Origin: Schistocerca nitens
Taxonomy: Eukaryota > Arthropoda > Insecta > Orthoptera > Acrididae
Assembly: GCF_023898315.1 (NCBI RefSeq)
Contig: NC_064616.1
Coordinates: 708,441,389-708,505,388 of the forward strand
DNA length: 64,000 nt
Direction: 5' to 3'
Made by a program: the position numbers and the translations under genes. Each line of letters starts with the position of its first letter. The stretch's first letter is position 1. Below are positions 11,213 to 23,716 of this stretch, piece by piece. Below the pieces are notes generated by a model that saw nothing but the letters and a program-made list of their open reading frames with translations, was not told where the DNA came from and made no database searches.

Positions 11213-12562
11213 TTTACATCTACCTCTACATTTATACTCCGCAAGCCACCCAACGGTATGTGACGGAGGGCACTTAACGTGCCACTGTCATTACCTCCCT
11301 TTCCTGTTCCAGTCGCGTATGGTTCGCTGGAAGAACGACTGCCGGAAAGCCTCCGTGCGCGCTCGAATCTCTCTAATTTTACATTCGTTATCTCCTCGGG
11401 AGGTATAAGTAGGGGCAAGCAATATATTCGATACCTCATCCAGAAACGCACCCTCTCGAAACCTGGACAGCAAGCTACTCCGCGATGCAGAGCGCCTCTC
11501 TTGCAGAGTCTGCCACTTGAGTTTGCTAAACATCTCCCTAACGCTATCACGCTTACCAAATAACCCTGTGACGAAACGCGCTGCTCTTCTTTGGATCTTC
11601 TCTGTCTCCTCCGTCAACCCGACCTGGTACGGATCCCACACTGATGAGCAATATTCAAGTATATGTCGAATGAGTGTTTTGTAAGCCACCTTCTTTGTTG
11701 ATGGACTACATTTTCTAAGGACTCTCCCGATGAATCTCAACCTGGCACCCGCCTTACCAACAATTAATTTTATATGATCATTCCACTTCAAATCGTTCTG
11801 TACGCATACTCCCAGATATTTTACAGAAGTAACTGCTACCAGTGTTTGTTCCGATATCATATAATCATACAATAAAGGATCCTTCTTTCTATGTATTCAC
11901 AATACATTACATTTGTTTTGTCTATGTTAAGGGTCAGTTGCCACTCCCTGCACCAAGTGCCTATCCGCTGCAGATCTTCCTGCATTTCGCTGCAATTTTC
12001 TAATGCTGCAACTTCTCTGTATACTACAGCATCATCAGCGAAATGCCGCATGGAACTTCCGACACTATCTACTAGGTCATTTATATAGTATATTGTGAAA
12101 AGCAATGGTCCCATATCACTCCCCTGTGGCACGCCAGAGGTTACTTTAACGTCTGTAGACGTCTCTCCATTGAGAACAACATGCTGTGTTCTGTTTGCTA
12201 AAAACTCTTCAATCCAGCCACACAGCTGGTCTTATATTCCGTAGCCTCTTACTTTGTTTATCAGGCGACAGTGCGGAACTCTCTGGCTCTGAGCACTATG
12301 GGACTTAACATCTATGGTCATCAGTCCCCTAGAACTTAGAACTACTTAAACCTAACTAACCTAAGGACATCACACAGGACCCAGTCATCACGAGGCAGAG
12401 AAAATCCCTGACCCCGCCGGGAATCGAACCCGGGAACCCAGGCGTGGGAAGCGAGAACGCTACCGCACGACCACGAGCTGCGGACAGTGCGGAACTGTAT
12501 CGAACGCCTTCCGTAAGTCAAGGAAAATGGCATCCACCTGGGAGCTCGTATCTAATATTGGA
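11213..12562 (-). pseudogene. 5'-truncated CR1-type LINE, RT part of ORF2
   Basis: Minus strand. RT pieces: DAIFLDLRKAFDTVP near 12520-12555, then after a SINE GVPQGSDMGPLLFTIYYIND (12132 down), FADDAVV with both catalytic Asp present, YLGVCVQNDLKWNDHIK, and the C-terminal AARFVTGLFG. The 3' end is the family tail GGAGTATAAATGTAG followed by hexamer-like GTAGAT units (11213-11235). Main breaks: an in-frame TAA at 12232-12234, shared with the full-length copy at 61199-61201, and a frame change near 11860-11880. It is truncated at the 5' end, as is usual for target-primed insertion. Confidence 0.88.
12281..12482 (-). mobile_element. SINE-C: SINE-A-type tail joined to a different tRNA-like head
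   Basis: The left two fifths are SINE-A body and tail (CTCTGAGCACTATGGGAC through CTAACCTAAGGACATCACAC). The right part is another head, on the minus strand CTCGTGGTCGTGCGGTAGCG with box B GGTTCGATTCCC. Duplication GACAGTGCGGAACT at 12267-12280 and 12483-12496. It sits inside the truncated CR1 copy. Confidence 0.85.
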
Positions 12563-12835
12563 ACCATTCCATGGTTTCGTTATGGCGGGAGTTCGGTTTT
12601 CATTTGGCTGTCCCTCATACGTGGTTTGGTGTCATGTTTGTTTGGGTTGGATGATAAGAGAACGGAGAGGGTGAAACATGTTGCTGACTCGTAGCCTACT
12701 CTTCTCGAATAACACCAAGCGTTGCCGCCGAGCTTAACATCCCTATCATATGGACATACCACCATCAATAGTTCACATTCCCCCACTTCATGTGACACTG
12801 CGAATAGATTGGAATTTAATGGCGAAAAGACTGCT

Positions 12836-13590
12836 GATCTACATCTACATCTACATCCATACTCCGCAAGCCACCTGACGGTGTGTGGCGGAGGGTACTT
12901 TGAGTACCTCTATCGGTTCTCCCTTCTATTCCAGTCTCGTATTGTAAGCGTAAAGAAAGATTGTCGGTATGCCTCTGTGTGGGCTCTAATCTCTCTGATT
13001 TTATCCTCATGGTCTCTTCGTGAGATATACGTAGGAGGGAGCAATATACTGCTTGACTACTCGGTGAAGGTATGTTCTCGAAACTTCAACAAAAGCCCGT
13101 ACCGAGCTACTGAGCGTCTCTCCTGCAGAGTCTTCCACTGGAGTTTATCTATCATCTCCATAACGCTTTCGCGATTGCTAAATGATCCTGTAACAAAGCG
13201 CGCTGCTCTCCGTTGGATCTTCTCTATCTCTTCCATCAACCCTATCTGGTACGGATCCCACACTGGTGAGCGATATTCAAGTATTGGGCAAACAAGTGTA
13301 CTGTAACCTACTTCCTTTGTTTTCGGATTGCATTTCCTTAGGATTCTTCCAATGAATCTCAGTCTAGCATCTGCTTTACTGACGATCAACTTTACATGAT
13401 CATTCCATTTTAAATCACTCTTAATGCCTACTCCGAGATAATTTATGGAATTAACTGCTTCCAGTTGCTGACCTGCTATATTGTAGCTAAATGATAAAGG
13501 ATCTTTCTTTCTATGTATTCGCAGCACATTACACTTGTCTACATTGAGATTCAATTGCCATTCCCTGCACCATGCGTCAACTGCTGCATA
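12836..13590 (-). pseudogene. 5'-truncated CR1-type LINE, second subfamily
   Basis: The minus strand carries an open frame from 13554 to 13057 (NLNVDKCNVLRIHRKKDPLS, YLGVGIKSDLKWNDHVK, EKIQRRAARFVTGSFSNRES), the RT thumb and C-terminal part of ORF2, then the family 3' tail with GTAGAT units at 12836-12860. It diverges from the 11213-12562 and 58-62 kb copies at many residues, so it belongs to a different subfamily. Truncated before the RT catalytic core. Confidence 0.85.
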
Positions 13591-13599
13591 ATCTTTCCT

Positions 13600-14090
13600 T
13601 ATATACCGAATGTAGATTACGTAACCACATCGTGCATTTATTCAAAAAGTGCTTATCATTTACACATCCAGAAATCTAGTACTCTTCGTGCCAGTTTGAT
13701 GTTTGCTGCACGCCTCCTTTATGGTGCTGCAATTTTAAACTCTAGTGGCGTAGCACGTCTCTCCGAAATGTACGTATATTTTCGCGATTATTTAATTACG
13801 CATCAAGATTCGTATTCATTATGTACGAACGCAGCTTATTTAATAAGTACACGGTAAGTGCTTTGAGGGATGAAATGGAATGTACAGTGCGACGAGCGCG
13901 CAGCATAAAATTTAAAGATAAGAACCTCTTTGGGCTTCCGGGAAGTAACTACAATATCCAAATGCTGTTCCATGAAAAGGGATTAATTTAGTGACGAGAT
14001 ATTATGCGCATTCATTAAAAGTGTGTATTTTATTTACGCGTCTGGTGTCGCGATTATTGCCGAGGCACGGACGAGGAATGTTAATGAGGA
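13600..14090. other. Unassigned DNA upstream of a GC-rich block
   Basis: No gene or repeat recognised. Could be distal upstream region of the promoter candidate at 14360. Confidence 0.35.
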
Positions 14091-14094
14091 CGAT

Positions 14095-14425
14095 TGAGCC
14101 GAAGTGCGATGCGGGCTAAGTCGGCAGAGCTTGTAGCGCAGCAACAGTTGACGCCTGTGCCGGGGGTTTTGTTTTTTGCGCCGGCTGGCGCCGCACTGCG
14201 GTCGCGGCCAGGAAGAGGTGACTGCTGGCCAGGCGAGGCGAGCGGCGGCGGCGGCGGCGTCGGGGGCGGCGCCGGCGCCGGCGGTGGAGCCACAGCCAGA
14301 GGCGGAGGCGGCGGCGGCGCCTGCGCGGCCCGGGGGCGGCGCATCGCCCACGCGCTGCCTATATAACCCGGCGTCCCCAGCGCGCCGCCCATCGCAGCCC
14401 AGTCCGCCGACCACACCGAGCAGAG
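14095..14425 (+). promoter_or_regulatory. GC-rich core promoter candidate of a host gene
   Basis: In an AT-rich region this block becomes very GC- and CpG-rich (about 14190-14345, with GGCGGC and GGCGCC runs). TATATAA lies at 14360-14366. About 30-40 bp downstream comes CCCAGTCC (around 14398-14405), a plausible initiator. The spacing TATA to initiator fits RNA polymerase II promoters. There is no ATG between the putative start and the donor at 14426. What gene it drives is not visible; downstream exons would lie beyond an intron, perhaps outside the window. Confidence 0.55.
14400..14425 (+). other. Putative short non-coding first exon ending at a splice donor
   Basis: The sequence GAGCAGAG followed by GTAGGT places a donor GT at 14426-14427, close to the MAG/GTRAGT consensus. 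The exon would be some 25-35 nt, counted from an initiator near 14391-14401, and would be 5' UTR. Inferred from consensus only. Confidence 0.4.
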
Positions 14426-14429
14426 GTAG

Positions 14430-17400
14430 GTCCGGGAACCGCGCGCTTACTTGCCAACGCTGCTGCCTGTAGTCGCTTCACCAGCCTTCATTAGAGGCAG
14501 CACTCACCGAGCTAATAGTTACAAAATATCACAGGTTCGTGCCTTTTGCACTCGTCGCTTTCGTGAAAGACAGACACGTAGGGCAAAGGAAAGCCAGTAA
14601 TCCTATATTTCTGTAAGACAGTTTCGCGTCTTCGTAAGACTACTAATTGTTAACTAATAATGACACGGTTGACTAATAGCTAGCTCGGAATATTTCACTT
14701 TTCCCGTTTCGATAGGCGTGTCTTCATTGCGGTACACGACGTTCCTAACGAGTGGTTATTTTCAAAATTACAAAATATCACTGTACACTAAAGCCGTTCC
14801 AGTTGATTCGTTGTATCGGTCAATGATAGGCTTGGATTTAGAAACGAGTTACTATGTTACTGTATGACAGTAACCCATATTACTTTCACGGAGAAGAGCG
14901 AAATAATTTGGAAACTTACGTCATATGGTTTTGAAATTGATTGCTACTAATCAGTATACATTATATGTTTTGTCTCTCCCAAAGCAGATACTGAAATTTT
15001 ACTTGTTTCTGTATGGTGCGGAAGGATTGTCGTTTCGTTTTTTCCTTTTTTAAAAATATGTCTGTCACCTAGGGAGCACCAAACTATACAAATAAAGATA
15101 CAGAATCAGTACAGCGCGATCATGTTTATTGTTCCTGTAATATAAAAGAGCAATATCCGTACTAAACTTCACTGATAAATTAATTCCGGTAGAGACCTTT
15201 CAGAGACTATGGACCACGCAATCCGAAAGCGCTGGGTCACATGCAACACTATTTCTGCACCTTGCCATTTCGGTGGCCAACTTTTACTCATTTTGGTCTC
15301 ATAATTTGCGGAATCGTCAATATCAATTACTTTACTAAACAAGAAAGATCGCGGCACCATTTGATATCAGACAGTTAGATCTAAAGTTCACGGAAATGCT
15401 CTTTATCTATTTGGCGTTTCTAAGGTTTCCTAGCACTCTACTCATACATCACATGCCTGATATCGACCTGCGACAGGTGTATTCAAACCAAATCGCGCAC
15501 CCTGTCCATTACAGGAGAATCTGGTAGCAGCTCCTAGCTTGCGACGATGTTTCTTCTGCTAATGTTCGCTGTGGATACCTGAAAACTGGGCTTTTACAGC
15601 ACAGGATTTTTGCTTTGAGTGTCTACAAATAACAAGCTGACTGGCTTCCATAGTCGTATTAAAAACAGATCTCAACATCAGAGGGATTTAATGCAAGGGG
15701 AGGAACGTAGATGCAATATTACAGCCATCCAGTGCAGTTGGGGTACGCTCGCATCATCTTCGCTTGCTGAGGGGTGGCTTCTCTCTATTGTACTGTTTAC
15801 AAAATCTCCAAGAAAAACTATGAAATGAAGCAGCTGAGACTCGAGATCTGGAATGACTTGCATATCGAGACGTAAAGAGAGACTAAGTAGTAAATTCACG
15901 TCAGAAGCCAATGCTTGCATATTTAATTGCTTTAAGAACTTAACTGTAAATTACAGAAGCCGCACTCTGCACGAAACTAGTATAAGAACTTACACTATGA
16001 TGCAAAATAAATTTCTTTCTTTAAAAAAGAAAATTATCCATTGCTGTCAGTGTTGCTTCTGAGACTGTATTACTTTTGTAAAACAAAAAACAAACTGCTA
16101 TCATTGAAATAACAATCACGATACTTCACTCATGGTGCTTTGTTTTATATTTTAGAAAAATAAGCTTCACCTTATACTGCTGATTATTTTGAGTTTCTTA
16201 AACTGGGTACATTGCGGTGTTTGTAGCCCTATGAACCGGCCTTGTTAGATTTAATTTTTTGCACAATGCATTGCAAATTTTGTGGTTCCGGTAGCATAGC
16301 TGCTGTTTTGATTATCTCTTTACCTCGCTACAGCCAATACTTACATGGTTCCTTCTCCAGTGGCAAGAAGGTGGATGTGCTTAGCTTTTGCTCTCAAACT
16401 GAAGTCATGGCTTTAAATTTAGAAATAATGTTAGTTCAATAAACTGGAAGGGATGAAATATATTCGATTTCACTGACTGAGTACTCTTTAATCTTAAGCT
16501 GAGATTTCGCATCGTACTTTTTAACATACATGATTTTGGTCAGCCGGTATAACTCTTCTAGTTTGTTTCACAGAAAATGTAATTTTGTTGGTTACCTGTA
16601 ATCACATTAGAGTAACTTATAGTTTTAAAGCCTGCAAATTAGAAAATCATACAAGAAATATCTTCTAAAGGGATTACGCGAATCATAGGAGATGGGACCT
16701 GGACGACTATCCCCGGTTTACAAGGAGCAAGAAGGCTGACGGAATTAATTGAGTAAATGCTCCCTAAGGTCTGTCGGCCGGAACATAAAGGTCATAGGTT
16801 ATGATGCAACAGTGGATATGGGTATGAATTTTAGCTATAGGGCACTAAAGGGGGAAATGTTACATTGTTACTAAACCATAGTAAATTTTACTACTTCAAA
16901 TTTTATTTACAGTACGACTTAGTTTATAGTATGTGCACTAGATAATTACAATTATAAGGTCTCCAATGGCATGTCACATGCAAAATAAGTACAAATTTTC
17001 CTGTTTTACACACTATACTGACAGTACCAAACTGGCGGGAACCGCGCATTGGTACCAACTGCAATCGTAAATTATGACGATAGTTTAGTAATCCAGGGTT
17101 AATCTTCGTCTAGGCAATGCCTAGTGTTACCTTACCAGAGAGGCCATGCGAAACGCTGGTCTTATAACCATACATGCACGTTTCATTGTCTAGCATACTC
17201 TACAGTAGTATTCCGATTTCCCATGGGAAAGGCCACAACACTGTCGAATTTTCAATATTTTTAAGGCGACTTAAGCTGCTTACCAAGCTGTGTCCCCCTA
17301 GCAAAATGCTGCACTGCTCACACTGTTTACTTCTCTTTAGTCTATTAGATAACAGTGAAGAACAACTGCCCCACTTAGTGTGCGTAGGTGTACACCGCCC

Positions 17401-18049
17401 AGGCGAACTACGTAACACTTCACAGAATGGAAACTGTTCGGGGAATTCGCAGCTATAGCTCAAATCATGTACAGTACAAGCACGAATGAAATACTACGTA
17501 CGACACAGTTTACTTTGGCAAGTGGCAAAAGTGGTAATATTACTGGAATGTTAAGTGAAAATTTTCCTCTTCACATTCTAGACGTATTCCAGGTAGGCAA
17601 ATAACTTTTCTCCAAATGGCATACGCAGTCGTTATAGGCACCTGTACAAAAGCCGGACAATTAGAAGCGTTATGGGAACTTATGATGATGGTAGTCTACT
17701 CGCATATAGCTGAAAGCACAGCGTTCGGACATGATTGTAGATTCGGAATTAGTTTACTATTAGATTGCTTTTTTTAAAAAGAAATGCATTCTTTTAGTTT
17801 CACAATCAAAAGTTTGTTGGTGCCCTTACGTATGTCTACACTACACAACATTAAGCATACTCCTCAATAACGACCCTTCACAATTTGTTCCTACAGTAAA
17901 TGCAACGACAGTTTTGTCATAAATCACAGAGGCACACTTCCGGCACCAGATATGCAACATCTGAGAGACACCTAGAAGCCATTCTGCTAATAGCTATGAT
18001 GTGGGTGAAGCTACTCACTTCCACGATTACGGGAAGACTATTTATTTAT
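14430..18049. other. Unassigned DNA, possible intron of the 14.4 kb promoter
   Basis: I see no transposon family, no protein motif and no convincing exon on either strand. This is the longest stretch in the window without recognised repeats. Short frames (for example 17174-17458 and 17200-17463) lack motifs. Confidence 0.4.
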
Positions 18050-18062
18050 GATGCGGGAACTG

Positions 18063-18255
18063 GTTCAAATGGCTCTGAGCACTATGGGACTCAACGTCTG
18101 AAGTCATCAGTCCCCTAGAACTTAGAACTACTTAAACCTAACTAACCTAAGGAAATCACACACATCCATGCCCGAGGCAGGATTCGAACCTGCGACCGTA
18201 GCGGTCGCGTGGTTTGGACTGTAGCGCCTAGAACCACTCGGCCACCCCGGCCGGC
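18063..18255 (-). mobile_element. SINE-A copy
   Basis: Duplication GATGCGGGAACTG at 18050-18062 and 18256-18268. Confidence 0.92.
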
Positions 18256-18269
18256 GATGCGGGAACTGT

Positions 18270-20185
18270 TCCCTGCTATTTCCATAGCGCTGTTTCATAG
18301 TAATAATATTTTTCGAATTAAAATATCACATGAATCCGATCCAGTTCGAATAACTATATGTTATCAACATGGTAAAATTGTGCATTATACCCTTACGAAT
18401 TTTTTTCCATTAGAGGAAAATATTCTGTGTTGCAGTCAAATAGGTCACATTATATGACACACCTGCAACGTATTTTTATTGATTATCAATAAACTATGAA
18501 ATGGTCCCTTACGTTTGCGTAATACAAATATAAGGTATCAGAGGATATTCGAACACACAATTTGACAATCTCATAAATATATCTCGCTGCAGGGTACTGT
18601 GGGGCATGGCATACAGTATCAGTAGATTATCTGCAGGACAGTTGTAGTAAAGGGGACACCTTTTGTCTAAAGTGGACAGACGAAAATATTTAAGTTCCAT
18701 CTAGGATCAACATTTAAAAGTCTCTTCAGGAGTTTTTTGTAGGGGCGTTTCATGTTGGATTTTATGCCACATGTGTTGGGAGTGCAGACGAAGTAGCACA
18801 CGGTTATTTATGTCTGTAAGGACGTCATAAACTGTATGATAACCGATGTTCCGATGCGTAAATAACTTCGCTTGGAGCCTTGACACATTAGTCATGAGCC
18901 ATACCTCATCGGAAACACGCTATCCGCTATCAAATCACTTCTCGTGAAGAGAAATGGAACTGATGGGAATGGAAACCGAGTTAAACAATGGCGTTCCTGA
19001 GCTTCACCATGCGGCCGTGGCTTGAAGCGTATTGGGAAACAATACAAGCCAGCAGGCGTGAATGAAGAGAATTTTGGCGCGTCACAGTGCCGGCCTATGA
19101 TAATGAATAGGTGAACACAGCAGGTCAAAATGCGTTTTAGAATGTAGCCTTGTTGTAATATACCAATTTAATTTTCGAGTCGGTGCACAGAGTTCGACAC
19201 TGACCTCGGGAGGCCGAGCTGCAAAGAAAAGGGTTCCGAGATGTTTTTCGATTCTATCAAATAGATTTTGTCAGCGAAAACGGCATATTCGATGAGCAAC
19301 ATGTCCGGCTGATGTAAAGGCTATGGAAGCGGTAATAGTCATCGATCTTGGAATAAGGATCCACATTCTTCGACATATGTGACCAGGCATTGTTCTGTTG
19401 GAATATGACAGTAGAAAAGCAGCAGAAAGGACAATACTTCTAGTTCCAAAAACTTTCTGCTGCAACGGTTGCTGCTTATGTTGCCCTAAATATGCAATAG
19501 TCCAAATCACAAATTGTATACAATTTCTTCCAAGCTATTTCATATGGTGCTAATCTATTATGTCGACCAACAACGCAGGCTGCCATATTACCTCGTCCTT
19601 AGTGGACGTCATTTATAAACTGAGCAAAAGCTCAGGCTATGGAGAAATGGGGAGGGGAATCGATATGGTATTTCCAAAGGAAACCTCCTGGCATTCACTT
19701 TAAGTTATTTTGACACAGACGACCTAAATGAAACAGGTAAGTACTCAGCTACTCTGACAGCTATCTTCATTGTCAACATTGTGCAGGGTATATCATAATC
19801 AACAATAAAAAGGAAGTGTAAAATAGTGAGATAAAACATGTTACAATACACATGGGTCCGCAAACGAGCCGATTGCGAAATAATTGCGAAAACATGGTTA
19901 CGAACCGCCACACACTTCAGTATGAAATATTGTCCTAGAGAGTGCCATGGGTGAAATTTGAGTCCAAATAGATGTGGACTTATCGAAAAGTTTACATTCC
20001 AAATGCCTTTGTACTAACTATGAAATACATTCCAAAAAACAACACGACGCACCACGAAGGAGTATCCGAATGGGACGGAAATCGATGGATATGATGTACA
20101 TGTACAGACAAACGATTACAATTTCAAAAAACTGGATGATTTATTCAAGATATGAGCATCAGTAACCGAGCAAGTTGGTCTACCT
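18270..20185. other. Unassigned DNA, possible decayed transposon pieces
   Basis: Minus-strand frames at 18707-18895, 18892-19128 and 19271-19510 have no motif I can name. Their contiguity suggests a decayed coding element but I cannot assign a family. Confidence 0.3.
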
Positions 20186-20189
20186 TTGG

Positions 20190-21020
20190 TAGTTATTCGG
20201 CTTGGCATTCATTGACAGTGTTGTTGGGTGTTCTCCTGATGGATATAGTGTCAAATTCAACCGGCGCCTGAGATCGTCGAAATCCCGAGCTGGTTGGACA
20301 GCCCTTCCATAATGCTCCAAACGTTCTCAATTGGGGAGAGGTTCGGTGACTTTGCTGCCGGAGGAAAGGCTTGGCAAGCACGAAGCAGAAATTTTCGCCT
20401 TGTGCGGAAGGACATTATCTTGCTGAAACGTAAGCCCAGGATGGCTTGTCGTGAAGAGCCAGAAAACATGGCGTAGAGTATCGTCGATGTACCGCTGTTC
20501 TGCAAAAGTGCCGCGGATGACAACCAAAGGGATCCTGCCGTGAAATGGCTTCCCAGAACATTACTCCTGGTTATTTGGTACCCACAGTCCATGGCGTCTC
20601 CAGACACGTCTTTGCTGATCATCGGTGCTCAGTTAGAAGCGGAACTCATCACTGAAGACAATTCTTCGCCAGTGACTGAGATTCAAGGCCGAATGTGCCC
20701 GAACACAATGCAGACGGACATATTGGTGTACAGAGATGGCTGTTGGCGCAATCGCGGCTGTGAGCTGAGACCCCTTTCTGTGAGCCACCTATTAACGGTT
20801 CTTGTGGTCAACGAAACTCCAGTTACACGTCGAACCGATAATAATGATGAACGCGGGGCTCTGAGTGCCTTTCTGACGAATGCTCGCTTCCGACGTTCTC
20901 TCGTGTCTCTAGGTCTACTACATCCTTCTTGACGCTGTGTTCGGCCGTGTTACACCCATCCCTACCATCATCGTCGAATGGTGGCAACACCAATGTTCAA
21001 ATGTTGAGCGATTCGCCAAT
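20190..21020 (-). pseudogene. Tc1-like transposase relic
   Basis: The minus strand reads QQDNVLPHKAKISASCLPSL (near 20430-20375), then in another frame KSPNLSPIENVWSIMEGLSN (near 20345-20290): the second Asp block and the Glu block of a DDE transposase. Toward 20700-20620 the text resembles the earlier DES block region. Frame changes between blocks show decay. Confidence 0.6.
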
Positions 21021-21032
21021 TCCTCCAACCAA

Positions 21033-21101
21033 GGAGGGGACCAAACAGCGAGGTCTTCGGTCCCATCGGATTAGGGATGAATGGGGAAGGAAGTCGGCCG
21101 T
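21033..21101 (-). mobile_element. SINE-B fragment (tail part)
   Basis: GGGGACCAAACAGCGAGGTC through AGGAAGTCGGCCGTG only; the tRNA-like head is missing. Confidence 0.75.
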
Positions 21102-21162
21102 GATACACTCTGTATAGTGTCTGGCTGAAGATAGTATATAAGAGCTACGAAGTGATAATACA

Positions 21163-21308
21163 AAAAAATGGTTCAAATGGCTCTGAGCACTATGGGACTC
21201 AACATCTGTGGTCATAAGTCCCCTAGAACTTAGAACTACTTAAACCTAACTAACCTAAGGACAGCACACACATCCATTCCCGAGGCAGGATTCGAACCTG
21301 CGACCGTA
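21163..21308 (-). mobile_element. SINE-A copy, 5'-truncated
   Basis: The tail and body are complete but the head stops just past box B (GCGACCGTAG at the right edge). A 14 bp duplication GAAGTGATAATACA at 21149-21162 and 21309-21322 shows the truncated form is what was inserted. Confidence 0.92.
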
Positions 21309-21542
21309 GAAGTGATAATACAGCATTTATCAAATCCTCTATAATCTCGATAGAATATACTGTTTCCAATGTCTGAGACAGTATACAATTAGCTACTTCA
21401 AAAAATATACTCAGCAAAGAGATCTCATGAGGAAGATCATTCATTATTAACTTCAGCGAAAATTCTAGAGCGAGTGAGAAAATGGGTCTTAGCTCGTAGT
21501 TAAAAGATCCCAATGATCTGAAGCCCTGATTATCAGAATTAT

Positions 21543-21788
21543 AGTTGGTTGACTGGTTGATTTTGGGGGAGGGGACCAAACAGCGAGGTCTTCGGCCCCA
21601 TCGGATTAGGTATGGATGGGGAAGGAAGTCGGCCGTGCCCTTTCAAAGGAACCGTCCCAGCATTTGCCTGAAGCGATTAAGGGAAATCACGGAAAACATA
21701 AATCAGGATGGCCGGACACGGGTTTGAATCGTCGTCCTCCAGAATGCGAGTCCGGTGTGCTAACCACTGCACCACCTCGCTCGGTCCG
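21543..21788 (-). mobile_element. SINE-B copy
   Basis: Head at the right (ACCACCTCGCTCGGT), tail at the left. Short duplication GAATTAT at 21536-21542 and 21789-21795. Confidence 0.85.
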
Positions 21789-21789
21789 G

Positions 21790-23712
21790 AATTATGTGTA
21801 CACACTAGTGAATAATGGAAAAATTAATACCTCAACATACCCTTCTTTAGAAACACCATATTTATGTAAGGGATCAGGCGGAGTATAGAAAAAGCCTTAA
21901 TTTTGAAGTGCTATACCGTGGACAACGACTGAACCATGTTCTGAACAAGAAAATGATGAACCCAAAACGGCTTTATTTGACCTTCTGAAATAGTGGCCTG
22001 TTGTTTCAACTATCTTTCTGGTTTATTAAGCATTATACAATGCCTGGTCACTGTTGACAAGCGCATTTCTTACGATTTATGACATGAAATGTGAACTGCA
22101 GCTCAGTATTTCCCTGTGGCCTAAGGTATGTGCATATGGCTGTCGTCACGGTTCCAGACGCCAATAGTTTACAGATTCACGTCTGGATGACCACATCAGA
22201 AGAAGAGCCACGGTTGAGTATATGACATATGGAGAACGTTGTGGTATATCTGCACTGGTAGAGGTGCTCAAGGATAGGAAAAAACCTATATACCAGGCGA
22301 TAAGCGTCATGACCAGAAAAAGACTTTATACTAGGCAATAAGCGTCATTAGCGGTTGAAAGCTACAGCGTATATAAGGCTTGGATTGGCCATTTTGTTGG
22401 TAGACAGCAGGTGATCGAATGTTCACACTAAGAAAAGATGCTAGGCAGAGATATCAACGAACGTAAGCGTTGCTCTAAACTGATTTTAGAGGCTGATTTT
22501 TTTGGCAAGTATCGTGAGAAATGAGTACATTACGCAAGAGTTATGAATGCTGATATCGACGAACACGAATGGCAGAGCTCAAAACACTACCTAGCCAATC
22601 AAAAGCAAGAAGATGTCAAGGGTGATATTTTGCTAAAAGCCATGTTAAAAAAGAAAGGAAGAATTTTGCTTGTTCTCTCGCTGTGGGAGACTTCTCTTAT
22701 GTTCCTAACATGACATGTGTCAGCTTCTATTTCTGCAGGGAAAGAGTCTGGTTCGACAAATATGATGGAAGAATTGTGCTGGAGGTCGGCGAAGGCTTTG
22801 ACTGTGAATATAAAAAGTTACTGTCAGTGGGAGTTACTGCATACAAATTTCTGATCCAGACTGGTCTGTATGCAGTTACCAAGCGTGTCACCGCATCTGA
22901 CGCAGATACTAACACCATCCAACGTAGCCTGTTAAGCTACACACCGTGCGACACTCAATCCACCAGTTGCCACCTGGTTATGAGGTGATCAAGGAGACCA
23001 ATTGAAATTCTGCTTACCAAGACTCCATTTGTCCAAAAGTCACACATAACTAATATTCAGGGTAAGTGGTATGCTGAAATCTTGATTTGTGATAATAAGA
23101 TGTCATTTCTTTTGTTCAAAGTATGGTGAATAAATAAAGTAAGGGCTTTATCATCAATTTAACCAATTGTATTATACCTTCGTTACATTCCAACAAATGA
23201 TACAACTCGTATTTATATGACAGGTTCCAATTTTGAAAGTCTGATGCATTATTTTCATTACTCTGCAGTGTACCTCGATTAGGAGTTTTATTTATACTCA
23301 ACAAAATAAACTAACAAGAATAATTTGTTCTGCAATGTGGGTTCTCATCGAAACATACAGTACAACATGTTAAGACCAATCTGTACCAAAGGCAAGATAT
23401 AGCCGCAACATCACACCGCTAATTCTGTAGCCGTTATCGATCATCAGGGAAACGTCTTCTTTCAAGAAGAAAAATTGACATGCGCGTATTTCTGGCATTG
23501 CCCAGTGCACAAACCAAGATATTCGTCAATTTCCCTAACAATGAAGTTGTTCCACATTAAACATGTGTGGGTCATGATACAGCGGCATCTGTTACAGCAG
23601 AAACCCCAGAGCAACTGCAACATCAGCTGGATCGCTATGTCCCTACGCAATACCCGACATTTTTATGATCGTCCGTACGTACGACTGGAGAATGCGTATA
23701 GCTAGAGAAGAT
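21790..23712. other. Unassigned DNA with a short tandem duplication
   Basis: About 22280-22352 holds two degenerate tandem copies of a 35 bp unit containing AAGCGTCAT. The frame at 22683-22988 (101 aa) has no family match I recognise. GTATATAAGG near 22370 is TATA-like but no gene follows that I can support. Confidence 0.35.
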
Positions 23713-23716
23713 TATA

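Noticed and set aside
14034-14416. Minus-strand Ala/Pro-rich frames of 111 and 126 codons
   Set aside because: They arise from GGC/GCC runs in the GC-rich island and have no domain; low-complexity shadow of the promoter region.
18707-19510. Series of minus-strand frames that might be one decayed protein
   Set aside because: I could not match any block to a transposase or RT motif, so no family is claimed.
22683-22988. 101-codon frame with aromatic-rich start
   Set aside because: No motif or family recognised, no splice or promoter context; overlapping minus-strand frame of similar quality.
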